A DNA stretch of 39,160 bases from Sphingomonadales bacterium (GTDB taxonomy: Bacteria; Pseudomonadota; Alphaproteobacteria; Sphingomonadales; Sphingomonadaceae): assembly GCA_019750455.1 (NCBI GenBank), contig JAIEOM010000007.1, positions 1-39,160 on the forward strand. The letters are read 5' to 3'. Shown here piece after piece: positions 24,186 to 34,508 of this stretch (its first letter is position 1; the number at the start of each line of letters is the position of its first letter). The translations under genes were made by a program, and so were the position numbers. The notes beneath the pieces were generated by a model. That model was not told the origin of the DNA. It did not search any database and was given only the letters and a program-made list of their open reading frames with translations.

Positions 24186-25570
24186 ACACAGGCCGCTAGC
24201 GCCGCAGACACTGCTTGCGCAAGGGCCGATGGCGTGAAAGCCGGGCCAGCCCGCCGCGCCGCCTCTGCGTGGAGCCACACGGCCTCGCAGGCAGCGGTGA
24301 AGGGATCGCGGCCTGTCGCCATCCGGCTCGCGGCAATTCCGGCCAGCACATCGCCCGTTCCGGCGACCGACAGCCAGGACGGCGCGGGCGGTGCCAGCGC
24401 GAGCCTGCCATCAGGCGCGGCAATGCAGGTATCCGGCCCCTTGGCGAGGACCACCATGCCACTGACCTTCGCCAGTGCCAGTGTGCGGGCGCGGCGCCCT
24501 TCAGCAATGATGCCGAAACTGCGGCACAGGGCCTCCAGCTCGCCATCGTGCGGCGTCGCCAGCACAGGCCGGCCCTCGGGCAGCATCCCGGGCGCGAGCA
24601 GCATCAGCGCGTCAGCGTCGATCACCACTGCGCGGGATTGGGCGAGCGCCTCGGTCAGCGTCATTTGCGCGCCCTCCCCGCGTCCGAGGCCGGGACCGAC
24701 CAGCACCGCGGCGAGGCGGGTGTCGGCCAGAGCCTCGGGCAGCGGCGCCGTGTCGGTCACCACGTCGGGGGGCGTGCGCGGGTCGGCGGTGGGCACGAGG
24801 AGCTTCACATAGCCCGCCCCCGCATGCTGGGCTGCGGCGGCCGCCAGCAGGCTCGCCCCCGGCATGGCGCCGCCGACGATACCGAGCAGCCCGCGCCGAT
24901 ACTTGTGGCTGTCCGCAGCAGGCGCGGGGATGCGGGGGCGCGCGATGAGCTGTGCCGCCCTCTCGACCGGGCCAATCCCGATCGGCACGAGCCGCATCTG
25001 CCCCATCAAGGCGCGGCCCGGCAGGCTCCAATGGGCATATTTCCATGCCCCCAGCGCCAGCGTCAGATCAAAGGCGGGCAGGCGCTCGTTCAGCACCACG
25101 CTACTGTCTGTCGCGATTCCGGAGGGCAGATCCACCGCCACGGACAAGCGGTGCCGCGCCGCCAGATCGCGCAGCAGCAGCGCGTGTTCGGGGATCAGCG
25201 GTCGGGCAAGACCAGAGCCGAACAGGCAATCGACGAAGACCTCCCCGCTCGCCCCGGCCGCTGTGCCGACAGGGCCATTCCACCGTGCGCGGGCATCCTT
25301 CGCCGCCTCGGTCTTCGGGGCGAGCGGGGCGATGACCGTCACCGCGTTGCCTGCCTCGCGCAAGGCACGGGCGATGACATAGCCATCCCCGCCATTATTG
25401 CCGGGGCCGCACAGGACGGTGACCGCCCGTCCCGCCGCGACGCGGCGAATCCACTCAGCCGCGCCGCCCGCGGCAATTTCCATCAGCGCGCCAACCGTGG
25501 TCCCCATGTCGAACAGCGCCTGCTCGGCAGCGCGCATCTGTCCGGCGGTGAGGACCTGAGCGAGGGTCAC
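24182..25570 (-). CDS. nnr: Bifunctional NAD(P)H-hydrate epimerase/dehydratase
   Basis: A 462-residue NADHX/NADPHX repair enzyme. The YjeF_N epimerase domain comes first, with GPGNNGGDG at residues 55-63; the ribokinase-like ADP-dependent dehydratase domain occupies about 220-460, with LVGPGLGR, ATPHDGELEAL, VLAKGPDT and the catalytic AGTGDVLAG (404-407 region). Length and domain order are those of the fused bacterial Nnr. It overlaps the lipoprotein gene by 4 nt at its start and the RNA methyltransferase gene by 4 nt at its end. Confidence 0.95.
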   Translation of the reverse strand: MTLAQVLTAGQMRAAEQALFDMGTTVGALMEIAAGGAAEWIRRVAAGRAVTVLCGPGNNGGDGYVIARALREAGNAVTVIAPLAPKTEAAKDARARWNGPVGTAAGASGEVFVDCLFGSGLARPLIPEHALLLRDLAARHRLSVAVDLPSGIATDSSVVLNERLPAFDLTLALGAWKYAHWSLPGRALMGQMRLVPIGIGPVERAAQLIARPRIPAPAADSHKYRRGLLGIVGGAMPGASLLAAAAAQHAGAGYVKLLVPTADPRTPPDVVTDTAPLPEALADTRLAAVLVGPGLGRGEGAQMTLTEALAQSRAVVIDADALMLLAPGMLPEGRPVLATPHDGELEALCRSFGIIAEGRRARTLALAKVSGMVVLAKGPDTCIAAPDGRLALAPPAPSWLSVAGTGDVLAGIAASRMATGRDPFTAACEAVWLHAEAARRAGPAFTPSALAQAVSAALAACV

Positions 25571-25900
25571 GGTGCGGGCGGGGCGGGCGGTTCGCGCGAG
25601 ATGCGGTAGCGGTCCGGACCGATAGCGAACTGCACCGCGCCCGCGCCCTGTCCCTCCTCGATTACCAGCGGTTCGGCCCCGTCAAGCGGGGTGACCGCGC
25701 CGGAGGCCGGATCGATGCTGACGCGCCGGAAGCCGCCATCGGGGTGATGCAGAACCACCTCGGTCGAACCCGCCACACGCTCAAGCGTGCAGACCTCGGC
25801 AAAATCGGCATCGCCGCCGATGGCGCAGGCGATGGTATCGCCCGCAGGCGCGGGGCTTCCCGCGCCGCATCCCGCCAGCGCAGCAATCGCAGCGAGCGCG

Positions 25901-25920
<20 letters not shown>
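25567..25920 (-). CDS. Small putative lipoprotein
   Basis: A 117-residue protein with a short signal peptide ending in the lipobox LAGC (Cys18), so it is probably anchored in the inner or outer membrane. The mature part has two cysteines (ACAIGG and EVCTLE) and an alternating pattern, [17 protein letters not shown], that suggests a small beta-rich domain. I do not recognise the family as having a known function; similar small lipoproteins are usually annotated as hypothetical. The ATG at 25920 lies inside the end of ilvD (20 nt overlap), and the stop overlaps nnr by 4 nt. Confidence 0.75.
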
Positions 25921-27622
<1,702 letters not shown>

Positions 27623-27664
27623 AAGATTTCCTGAAGGAGCGGGTTTGTGAAACGCCCCCTGCCT

Positions 27665-28381
27665 TCAGGCAAGCGCCGACGCAACCCTTTGCGCAATATC
27701 TGCCAATATTGCGGCCCAGCGGCAGTTATCGGCGGGGGTGGCCACAAGGTCCTGCCGCAGCTCGATGCCGAGATAGGCGCGACCCGCAGCCTCGGCATGG
27801 CGGTTCATGGTGTAATTGAGATCGCGCCCCGAATAGGGGAGATTGTCGCCCACCATCAGCCCCTCGGCCTCCAGTAGCGGGATCGCGATGCGGGCGGCGC
27901 GATCGTCCTGATTGTAGAGCACCCCCACCTCCCACGGCCTTGCGGCATCCGAGGTTTCAAGGCGCGGGGTGAAGCTGTGAAGCGAGAGAATCAGCGCCGG
28001 TGGGGCCGCTTCCAGCCATTTGGAAAGCGCAGTGTGATAGGGGCGGTGGAAGCGGGCGAGCCGCGCCTCACGGTCCGCGCCGAAATTGCCGGGGATGGGG
28101 TGCCCGTCGCTCTCGGGCGGAACGAGGCCGGGGGCGGTTTCTTCGCGGTTGAGGTCGCACACGAGGCGGCTGACGGCGGCGATGTGGGCGGGGATGGCGT
28201 GATCCTTCGCCAGCAATTCGGCGATCGCCTCGGTGCCGACGTCGAGGGCGATGTGCTCGTGGAGCAGATACTCGGGGATGCCGAGATCGATGTCAGCGGG
28301 TACGGCGTTGGAGGCGTGATCGGCGACCAGCACGATCCCGCCGGGGGTGGGCGTGCCGATCTGGCGGAAGACTTCGTTCAC
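27665..28381 (-). CDS. N-formylglutamate amidohydrolase family protein
   Basis: A 238-residue zinc hydrolase of the N-formylglutamate amidohydrolase family. VADHASNAVPADID is the N-terminal metal-binding segment (Asp-His), SRLVCDLNREE carries the family arginine/asparagine motif, and SLHSFTP supplies a further histidine; HRPYHTAL is also typical. In histidine degradation such enzymes release formate, but stand-alone members away from hut genes, as here, have less certain substrates. I start it at the GTG at 28381, which overlaps the ispE stop by 4 nt (GTGA); GTG codons slightly upstream are possible. Confidence 0.87.
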   Translation of the reverse strand: MNEVFRQIGTPTPGGIVLVADHASNAVPADIDLGIPEYLLHEHIALDVGTEAIAELLAKDHAIPAHIAAVSRLVCDLNREETAPGLVPPESDGHPIPGNFGADREARLARFHRPYHTALSKWLEAAPPALILSLHSFTPRLETSDAARPWEVGVLYNQDDRAARIAIPLLEAEGLMVGDNLPYSGRDLNYTMNRHAEAAGRAYLGIELRQDLVATPADNCRWAAILADIAQRVASALA

Positions 28382-29178
28382 CGCAGCCGCCCCGCCATGG
28401 TCCACCACGCGGACGGCATGGTAGCCGCCGCCGCATCGCGGGCCTCGGGCGTATCGTAGAGCGCAAAGCAGGTCGCGCCGGAGCCGGACATGCGGGCGAG
28501 CCACGGGTTGGTGGCTTGCAGCGCCGCGAGCACCTCGGCGATCACCGGGCAGAGCGAAATGGCGGGGGCTTCGAGATCGTTGCGCCCTTCCCTAGCAATC
28601 TTCGAGGCTGGGCCTTCGGGGAGCGCACCGCGATCCTCGCCATCCCACGCCTTGAACACGGGGCCGGTCGAGAGCGGCACGCGCGGGTTGACCAGCAGGA
28701 CGGGGGTTCCGGCGAGGTCGTCCTCGACGCTCTCCTGCTCGGTGCCGGTGCCGGTGCCGATATGGGTGCGGCTGAGCACGCAGGCAGGCACATCCGCGCC
28801 GAGCTTGGCCGCGCGCGCCTGCCAGTCGTCCGGCAGGCCGTGCAAGGCCTCGACCATCCGGAACACCGCCCCCGCATCCGCCGACCCGCCGCCGAGACCA
28901 GCCGCGACGGGCAGGTTCTTCTCCAGCGTCACCGCAAGGCCCTGCGTGCGCGGGAGGGCGTTCAGCGCGCGGGCGACGAGGTTATCGAAAGGATTGTCCA
29001 GCCCGCCCGCAAACTCGCCCAGCGTGGTGACGCTGTCCTGCGTGGCCGGCTTTGCCGTCAGTACATCGCCCGCATCGACAAAGGCGAACAGGGTTTCAAG
29101 CTCGTGATACCCGTCCTCCCGCCGCCTGCGAACATGCAGCGCGAGGTTGATCTTGGCGTAGGCGGTTTCGGTCAACAC
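28378..29178 (-). CDS. ispE: 4-diphosphocytidyl-2-C-methyl-D-erythritol kinase
   Basis: A 266-residue GHMP kinase of the MEP isoprenoid pathway, phosphorylating CDP-methylerythritol. AKINLAL at residues 8-14 provides the catalytic lysine and LPVAAGLGGGSADAGA at 89-104 the glycine-rich ATP loop; RMSGSGATCFAL near the C-terminus is the third GHMP motif. Length is normal. The start appears to be GTG at 29178 (a TTG follows directly) with only a weak ribosome binding site. It lies 21 nt after the small 92-residue gene and overlaps the following gene by 4 nt. Confidence 0.95.
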   Translation of the reverse strand: MLTETAYAKINLALHVRRRREDGYHELETLFAFVDAGDVLTAKPATQDSVTTLGEFAGGLDNPFDNLVARALNALPRTQGLAVTLEKNLPVAAGLGGGSADAGAVFRMVEALHGLPDDWQARAAKLGADVPACVLSRTHIGTGTGTEQESVEDDLAGTPVLLVNPRVPLSTGPVFKAWDGEDRGALPEGPASKIAREGRNDLEAPAISLCPVIAEVLAALQATNPWLARMSGSGATCFALYDTPEARDAAAATMPSAWWTMAGRLR

Positions 29179-29199
29179 AACGAGATAGGCATGGCTGGG

Positions 29200-29478
29200 T
29201 CAGTCATCCTGAGCTTTTATCCATGGAAGCCCCCGCCCTTTTCGCTCCGCCGTCCAACCCGGAGGAAGATCGGCAAGCTCGTGCAGATCCGGATGAGCAG
29301 ACAACACCGATGACATGGACACGAGAAGTGCCTCATCCATGTCCAATGGCTTTCCGTCGAGAAAGGCCCACGAGTGGTCTTCTTCGTAGTGGGAAACCAG
29401 AAGCACTTCGGCCCCGGCAAGAATTGACTTGCAGGTGAAGCAGGCCGTGTCCGGAGATTGGTCGAATTCCCAGCCCAT
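29200..29478 (-). CDS. Small 92-residue protein, function unknown
   Basis: An acidic cytoplasmic protein that I cannot assign to a named family. Visible features are a CFTC dithiol (residues 13-16), the segment VSHYEEDHSWAFLDGK, and ADLPPGWTAERKG near the end. Spacing of Trp/Phe and the closing LADLPxGW pattern recall small conserved proteins annotated only as hypothetical, some loosely similar to DUF2185/immunity-type folds; that resemblance is weak. It begins 6 nt after the ETF-QO stop and precedes ispE by 21 nt, so it is almost certainly co-transcribed. Confidence 0.7.
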   Translation of the reverse strand: MGWEFDQSPDTACFTCKSILAGAEVLLVSHYEEDHSWAFLDGKPLDMDEALLVSMSSVLSAHPDLHELADLPPGWTAERKGRGLPWIKAQDD

Positions 29479-29484
29479 TGACCC

Positions 29485-31134
29485 TCACATATTCGGATAG
29501 TTCGGCCCGCCGCCACCCTCAGGCGTCACCCAGTTGATGTTCTGGTTGGGGTCCTTGATGTCGCAGGTCTTGCAGTGGACGCAGTTCTGCGAGTTGATCT
29601 GGAATTTCGGCTCGCCGGTCTTCTCGTCCACCAGCCATTCGTAGACCCCCGCCGGGCAGTAGCGCGCCGAGGGGCCACCGTAGACGCCGAGCTCGCTCAC
29701 CTTCTGGAGTTCCATGTCCTTCACCTGCAGGTGGCAGGGCTGATCCTCGGCGTGGTTGGTGTAGCTGTAGGCGACGTTGGTGAGGCGGTCGAAGGTGATC
29801 ACGCCATCGGGCTTGGGGTAGTCGATCTTCGGGTAAAGATCGGCGCGGCCCGTCGCTTCGTAGTCGCGGTGGTGCTTCATGCTGATCGGCAGGCCGATCT
29901 TCAGCGTGCGCATCCACATGTCGATCCCGGCGAGCGCGGTGCCGATATCGCCGCCGTATTTGGCGACCGCCGGCTGGGCGTTCTGCACGAGCTTCAACTC
30001 GTCCGCGATCCAGCTGGAGCGCACGGCGGTGTCGTAGTCCATCAGCTCGGTCTTTTCATGACCCGCTGCGATCGCCGCCGCGATGCTTTCGGCGGCCAGC
30101 ATCCCGCTCTTCATCGCGGTGTGGCTGCCCTTGATGCGCGGCACGTTCACAAAGCCCGCCGCGCAGCCGATCAGCGCCCCGCCGGGGAAGGCAAGCTTGG
30201 GAACGGACTGCCAGCCGCCTTCATTGATGGCGCGAGCGCCGTAGCTCACCCGCTTGCCGCCTTCGAGATACTCGCGGATCGCAGGGTGGTTCTTCCAGCG
30301 CTGGAATTCCTGATAGGGCGAGACCCAGGGGTTCTTGTAATCGAGCGCGGTGACGAAGCCGAGCGCCACCTGACCGTTCGCCTGATGGTAGAGGAAGCCC
30401 CCGCCCCAGCTGTCGCTCTCGGTCAGCGGCCAGCCCTGCGTGTGGATCACGCGGCCCGGCTTGTGCTTCTTGGGATCGATGTCCCACAGCTCCTTGATGC
30501 CCAGGCCATAGACCTGCGGCTGGCAGTTTGCCTCAAGGTCGAACATGGCCTTCATACGCTTGGTCAGGTTGCCGCGCGCACCTTCGGCGAACAGGGTGTA
30601 CTTGGCGTGGATCTCCATGCCGGGCGTGTAATCACCCTTGTGGCTGCCATCGGCGGCAACGCCCATGTCCTGCGTGATCACGCCGGCGACGCGGCCTTCA
30701 TCGTCGATCATCACATCGGCGGCGGGGAAGCCGGGGAAAACCATCACGCCCAGCGCTTCGGCCTGTTCGGCGAGCCAGCGGGTGAGGTTGCCGAGGCTGC
30801 CGGTGTAGCAGCCGTGATTGCTCATCAGCGGCGGCATGATCGCGTGCGGCATCGAGGTCTTGCCGGTCTTCGAGAGCACCCAGTGCCAGTTATCGGTCAC
30901 CGGGGTCTGCGCCATCGGACACCCCTGCTCGCGCCATTCGGGGAGCAGTTCGTCGAGCGCCTTGGGATCAACCACCGCGCCCGACAGGATGTGCGCGCCG
31001 ATCTCCGAGCCCTTTTCCAGCACGATCACTTCCAGATCGGCGTTGATCTGCTTCAGCTTGATCGCCGCGGAAAGCCCCGCCGGGCCGCCGCCCACGATCA
31101 CCACGTCGCAGGGCATTGATTCACGTTCGCTCAT
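29485..31134 (-). CDS. Electron transfer flavoprotein-ubiquinone oxidoreductase
   Basis: A 549-residue membrane-associated flavoprotein that passes electrons from ETF, reduced by acyl-CoA and amino-acid dehydrogenases, to ubiquinone. The FAD-binding VIVGGGPAGLSAA is at residues 12-24, the SEIGAHILSGAV and GCAAGFVNVPRIKGSHTAMKSG-type segments are diagnostic of the family, and the C-terminal [4Fe-4S] domain has CPAGVYEW and NCVHCKTCDIKDP followed by the GGGGPNYPNM end. I start it at the ATG at 31134, with AGGAAA 7 nt upstream. It is the first gene of the eight-gene minus-strand run; the 126 bp to the divergent gene at 31261 should hold its promoter. Confidence 0.96.
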   Translation of the reverse strand: MSERESMPCDVVIVGGGPAGLSAAIKLKQINADLEVIVLEKGSEIGAHILSGAVVDPKALDELLPEWREQGCPMAQTPVTDNWHWVLSKTGKTSMPHAIMPPLMSNHGCYTGSLGNLTRWLAEQAEALGVMVFPGFPAADVMIDDEGRVAGVITQDMGVAADGSHKGDYTPGMEIHAKYTLFAEGARGNLTKRMKAMFDLEANCQPQVYGLGIKELWDIDPKKHKPGRVIHTQGWPLTESDSWGGGFLYHQANGQVALGFVTALDYKNPWVSPYQEFQRWKNHPAIREYLEGGKRVSYGARAINEGGWQSVPKLAFPGGALIGCAAGFVNVPRIKGSHTAMKSGMLAAESIAAAIAAGHEKTELMDYDTAVRSSWIADELKLVQNAQPAVAKYGGDIGTALAGIDMWMRTLKIGLPISMKHHRDYEATGRADLYPKIDYPKPDGVITFDRLTNVAYSYTNHAEDQPCHLQVKDMELQKVSELGVYGGPSARYCPAGVYEWLVDEKTGEPKFQINSQNCVHCKTCDIKDPNQNINWVTPEGGGGPNYPNM

Positions 31135-31260
31135 CGAGGCTTTCCTGATCCTTGTTGGTTTTGCCGCGCGCTCCGCACAGCCTGACGATATGCCTTGCCT
31201 GTCCACTTGCTAAGCGCTCGGCAGACAGTCAAGACCCGCATTGGATAGCATGACCCCCTG

Positions 31261-32070
31261 ATGAGCCGGCACGACCCTTCCCTTGCGCACGAATTCGAGG
31301 CGGCGCTGGCCTGGTGGCACATGGCCGGGGTGGACTGTGACTTCAACGATGACGCTACGGCGTGGTTGGCAGACCGGCCCGCAGCCGCCGCGCAGGATGA
31401 TGCCGCAAAGGCCGGCATGCCCTCCGCGCGCAAGGCTCAGGCTGCCGGACCGGCGGGCGCACCGCCGGCGGGCCGCAGCGCACCCGTGCCAGCCGACAGC
31501 ACCCTCACCGCCACACCGCGCCGGGATTGGCTGGGCGATTCGCCGCCGGCCGATCTTGCCGCTTTCCACAGCTGGTGGATGGAAACCCCCGATCTTGCCC
31601 CGTCGCGCAGCTTTGCCCGCATTCCTCCGCGAGGCAGCCGGGGCGCGGCGCTGATGGTGCTTGTCCCCCAGCCCGAGGCTGCCGACACCGATCGCCTGCT
31701 GTCCGGCCCGCAAGGCCGCCTGCTGGCTGCGATCCTCGCCGCGATGGGCCTGGATGACAGCGCGGTCTACATTGCCGCCGCCCTGCCCTCGCACACGCTG
31801 ATGGCTGATCTGCCGGCCCTTGCCGCAGGTGGCATGGACGCAGTGACCTTGCACCACATCGGGCTGGTCGCGCCGGCACGGGTGCTTGCCTTCGGCACCG
31901 GCCTTGCCCCCATGCTCGGCGCGGTCGGCGATCATCCTTTACGGGAAATCAACCATGCCGGGCGCAAGATACCCGCAACCCTGAGCGAAACGCTCGATGC
32001 CCTTATGGAAATGCCCCGGCTGAAAGCCCGGTTCTGGCGGAGATGGATGGAATGGTCGGCCACAAACTGA
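31261..32070 (+). CDS. Divergent uracil-DNA glycosylase-like protein
   Basis: A 269-residue protein. Residues 1-40 are a conserved-looking helical start, 40-85 an Ala/Pro-rich linker, and about 125-265 resemble a family 4/5 UDG fold: ALMVLVPQPEAADTDRLLSGPQGRLLAAIL aligns with the active-site loop region, YIAAALPSH with the second strand, and VLAFGTGLAPMLG with the LG-A--LLG motif. However, the GExPG catalytic loop is replaced by VPQPE and only one cysteine is present, so the iron-sulfur cluster of family 4 is missing. It may be a degenerate or repurposed UDG. No ribosome binding site precedes the ATG. Its end overlaps the transglycosylase start by 19 nt. Confidence 0.65.
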   Translation: MSRHDPSLAHEFEAALAWWHMAGVDCDFNDDATAWLADRPAAAAQDDAAKAGMPSARKAQAAGPAGAPPAGRSAPVPADSTLTATPRRDWLGDSPPADLAAFHSWWMETPDLAPSRSFARIPPRGSRGAALMVLVPQPEAADTDRLLSGPQGRLLAAILAAMGLDDSAVYIAAALPSHTLMADLPALAAGGMDAVTLHHIGLVAPARVLAFGTGLAPMLGAVGDHPLREINHAGRKIPATLSETLDALMEMPRLKARFWRRWMEWSATN

Positions 32071-33824
32071 AGCGTCCGGGCGCGGCGCTGGCGGCACTGG
32101 TGGTGGCCTGTATCGGCCTGCCCGCCCCTGCTTCGGCGCAGGCGGGTGACCTCGTGGCCCGCTGGAACGGCGCCAGCCCGGCAGAGCGCGCGCTGCCAGC
32201 CGTGCTTTCCGCCGATGACCGCAATACCTATCGCCAGCTCTTCGCCGCGATCGATGCGCAGCAGTGGGGCGTTGTCGAAGGCCTGATCGCCCAGCGTCCC
32301 GATGGCCTGCTGACCCAGGCCGCCCTTGCCGAATATTACACCCACGCCAACAGCCCCAAGGTCTCCGCCGAGCAGATCGCCGCATGGTTCGCCGCCGGGA
32401 CCGATCTGCCCCAGGCCGAACAGCTCGCCAAGATGGGCGCCATGCGCGGGCTGACCGTCCTGCCCGCCCTGCCGACCGGGCAGGGTTTCCAGCGCCAGCC
32501 CTATGCCCCCAAGCGCATCCAGCCGCGCCCGGTGAATGATGGCACCATGCCCGCCGCCACCGCGAGCGCCATTCAGGCCGCGATCAAGGCCGACAATCCC
32601 GGCGAAGCGCAGCGCCTTCTGGCCGAAATCGATCCGATGCTGTCCAGCGATGCCCGTGCCGAATGGCGCCAGCGCGTGGCGTGGAGCCACTATATCGAGA
32701 ACAATGACAACGCCGCGCTGGAACTGGCGCGCACGGTTGGCGAAGGCTCGGGCGAATGGGTGGCCGAAGGCGCATGGGTCGAAGGGCTGGCCGCGTGGCG
32801 GATGGGCTATTGCTCGCTGGCGGGCGAGGCCTTTGCCCGCGTTGCGGACCGCGCCTCGAATGTCGAGCTTGCCGCTGCCGGGCACTACTGGGCCAGCCGC
32901 GCAGCGGTGCGCTGCCGCGAACCGGGTCAGGCACAGCAGCACCTTTCTGCCGCCGCGCGGCTAGACGAGACGCTTTACGGCATGCTCGCCGCCGACCAGC
33001 TCGGGGTGGAACTGCCGCAGCACGCCCCGCCCGCTCCGATGAGCCGCGATGACTGGGGCCAGCTGCAACAGCGCCCCAATGTGCGCGTTGCCGCCGCGCT
33101 GATCGAGATCGGCCGCCCGTCGCTCGCTGACGAGGTACTACGGCACGAAGCGAAGATCGGCCCGGCCTATCAATACGGCGCGCTCGCCCGGCTGGCGCGC
33201 GAACTGGGCCTGCCTTCCACGCAATTGTTCATGGCGCACAACGCGCCTTACGGCACGAGCAGCGATCCCTCGCTGCGCTTCCCGGTCGCCTATTGGCAGC
33301 CGGTTGGCGGGTGGCAGGTCGACCCTGCGCTGGCCTTTGCCCACGCGCTTCAGGAATCGAACTTCCGCGCCGCCGCCGTCAGCCCGGCCAATGCGCGCGG
33401 GCTGATGCAGATCATGCCCGCTGCGGCACGCGATCATACCGCCCGGCTCGGCCTCGGGGCGACTTACGAGGATCTCAACGATCCGCAGGTCAACCTCGCC
33501 TATGGCCAGCGCCATCTGGAAATGCTGCGCGATCATCCTGCCACGGGCGGCGCGCTGCCCAAGATCATGGCCGCCTACAACGCCGGCCTGACCCCGATCG
33601 GGCGCTGGAACTCCGAGATCAACGATCAGGGAGATCCGCTGCTGTGGATGGAGTCCATCCCCTATTGGGAAACGCGCGGCTATGTGGCGATCGTGATGCG
33701 CAATTACTGGATGTACGAGCGTGCCGCCGGGGTGCAATCGCCCAGCCGCCGCGCGCTGGCGCAAGGGCGCTGGCCGGAGTTTCCCCGCGCTGCTACGACC
33801 CGTTCGGCACGATTGGAGCCGTAA
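32052..33824 (+). CDS. Soluble-type lytic murein transglycosylase (Slt70-like)
   Basis: A 590-residue periplasmic enzyme that cleaves peptidoglycan glycan strands to 1,6-anhydro products. Residues 1-31 form a signal peptide ending in APASAQ. A long alpha-helical, TPR-like superhelix fills about 35-400, then the GH23 catalytic domain: Glu435 in ALQESNFR, ANARGLMQIMPAAA, and the later AYNAGLTPIGRW. No membrane anchor is seen. I prefer the ATG at 32052 with GGAG upstream to the one at 32043, which sits on that site. It overlaps the UDG-like gene by 19 nt and precedes moaB by 17 nt. Confidence 0.93.
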   Translation: MVGHKLKRPGAALAALVVACIGLPAPASAQAGDLVARWNGASPAERALPAVLSADDRNTYRQLFAAIDAQQWGVVEGLIAQRPDGLLTQAALAEYYTHANSPKVSAEQIAAWFAAGTDLPQAEQLAKMGAMRGLTVLPALPTGQGFQRQPYAPKRIQPRPVNDGTMPAATASAIQAAIKADNPGEAQRLLAEIDPMLSSDARAEWRQRVAWSHYIENNDNAALELARTVGEGSGEWVAEGAWVEGLAAWRMGYCSLAGEAFARVADRASNVELAAAGHYWASRAAVRCREPGQAQQHLSAAARLDETLYGMLAADQLGVELPQHAPPAPMSRDDWGQLQQRPNVRVAAALIEIGRPSLADEVLRHEAKIGPAYQYGALARLARELGLPSTQLFMAHNAPYGTSSDPSLRFPVAYWQPVGGWQVDPALAFAHALQESNFRAAAVSPANARGLMQIMPAAARDHTARLGLGATYEDLNDPQVNLAYGQRHLEMLRDHPATGGALPKIMAAYNAGLTPIGRWNSEINDQGDPLLWMESIPYWETRGYVAIVMRNYWMYERAAGVQSPSRRALAQGRWPEFPRAATTRSARLEP

Positions 33825-33841
33825 CGGGGGAGTGACGCAGC

Positions 33842-34372
33842 GTGGCGATTGACGAGAGCCGGGTCTTCAAGCCGATCAACATTGCCGTGCTGACTGTCTC
33901 CGACACCCGCACGCCGGAAACGGACACTTCGGGCGATATTCTCGCCGCCCGCGTGACCGGGGCCGGGCACAATCTGGCGGCGCGGATGATCGTAAGGGAT
34001 GATGCCGCGCTTCTCGCCGCGCAGTTCGAAGCGTGGATTGATGATCCGGCGGTCGATGCAGTGGTCTCAACCGGCGGCACCGGCCTTACAGGCCGCGATG
34101 TGACACCCGAGGCGCTGGCGCGGATCGAGGGTGGGCGCGAAATCCCCGGCTTCGGCGAGCTGTTCCGCTGGCTCAGCTTCAAGACCATCGGGACAAGCAC
34201 GGTGCAAAGCCGCGCGATGGCCATGGTGGCGCGGGGGACGTATATCTTCGCCCTCCCGGGATCGAACGGCGCGGTGAAGGATGGCTGGGACGGGATCCTC
34301 GCCGAGCAGCTCGACAGCCGCAATCGCCCCTGCAACTTCGTGGAGCTGATGCCGCGGCTCAAGGAAGTATAA
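33842..34372 (+). CDS. moaB: Molybdenum cofactor biosynthesis protein B
   Basis: A 176-residue MoaB/Mog-fold protein that adenylylates molybdopterin. The N-terminal INIAVLTVSDTR, the molybdopterin-binding STGGTGLTGRDVTPEA and the C-terminal FALPGSNGAVKDGWD are all conserved. The GTG at 33842 has GGGGAG 9 nt upstream. No other molybdenum-cofactor gene lies in the window; moaB is the last gene of the plus-strand trio and is followed, about 100 nt on, by an intrinsic terminator. Confidence 0.95.
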   Translation: MAIDESRVFKPINIAVLTVSDTRTPETDTSGDILAARVTGAGHNLAARMIVRDDAALLAAQFEAWIDDPAVDAVVSTGGTGLTGRDVTPEALARIEGGREIPGFGELFRWLSFKTIGTSTVQSRAMAMVARGTYIFALPGSNGAVKDGWDGILAEQLDSRNRPCNFVELMPRLKEV

Positions 34373-34409
34373 GCCCGTCAGCTGCACCCCGAGCGGTCCA
34401 GACCCGGGT

Positions 34410-34440
34410 TAGACCCCGCCTAGCCCCCCTCCAGACCCCT
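34410..34440 (+). repeat. 31 bp C-rich repeat, copy B
   Basis: 28/31 identical to 21424-21454 in the same orientation. It is embedded in a longer C-rich stretch from 34386 to 34462 with further CCAGACCC and CCCCC units. It lies between the moaB stop and the terminator, 69 bp before the perfect parS site. Confidence 0.75.
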
Positions 34441-34470
34441 GCTTGCCCCCGACTCGCCCCCCACTTGCCG

Positions 34471-34499
34471 CGGCATTTTGCCTTGGCAAAGGCCGTTTT
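34471..34499 (+). terminator. Intrinsic terminator after moaB
   Basis: CGGC at 34471-34474 pairs with GCCG at 34492-34495, and TTTTGCC with GGCAAAG inside it (one bulged A, one wobble), closing on a very short TT loop. TTTT at 34496-34499 follows. It ends only 9 nt before the radical SAM start codon. Confidence 0.65.
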
Positions 34500-34508
34500 G
34501 TTCCGTAA

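Noticed and set aside
31227-31232. TTGACT on the minus strand as -35 element of the ETF-QO gene
   Set aside because: The hexamer is good, but no acceptable -10 element lies 16-18 nt downstream.
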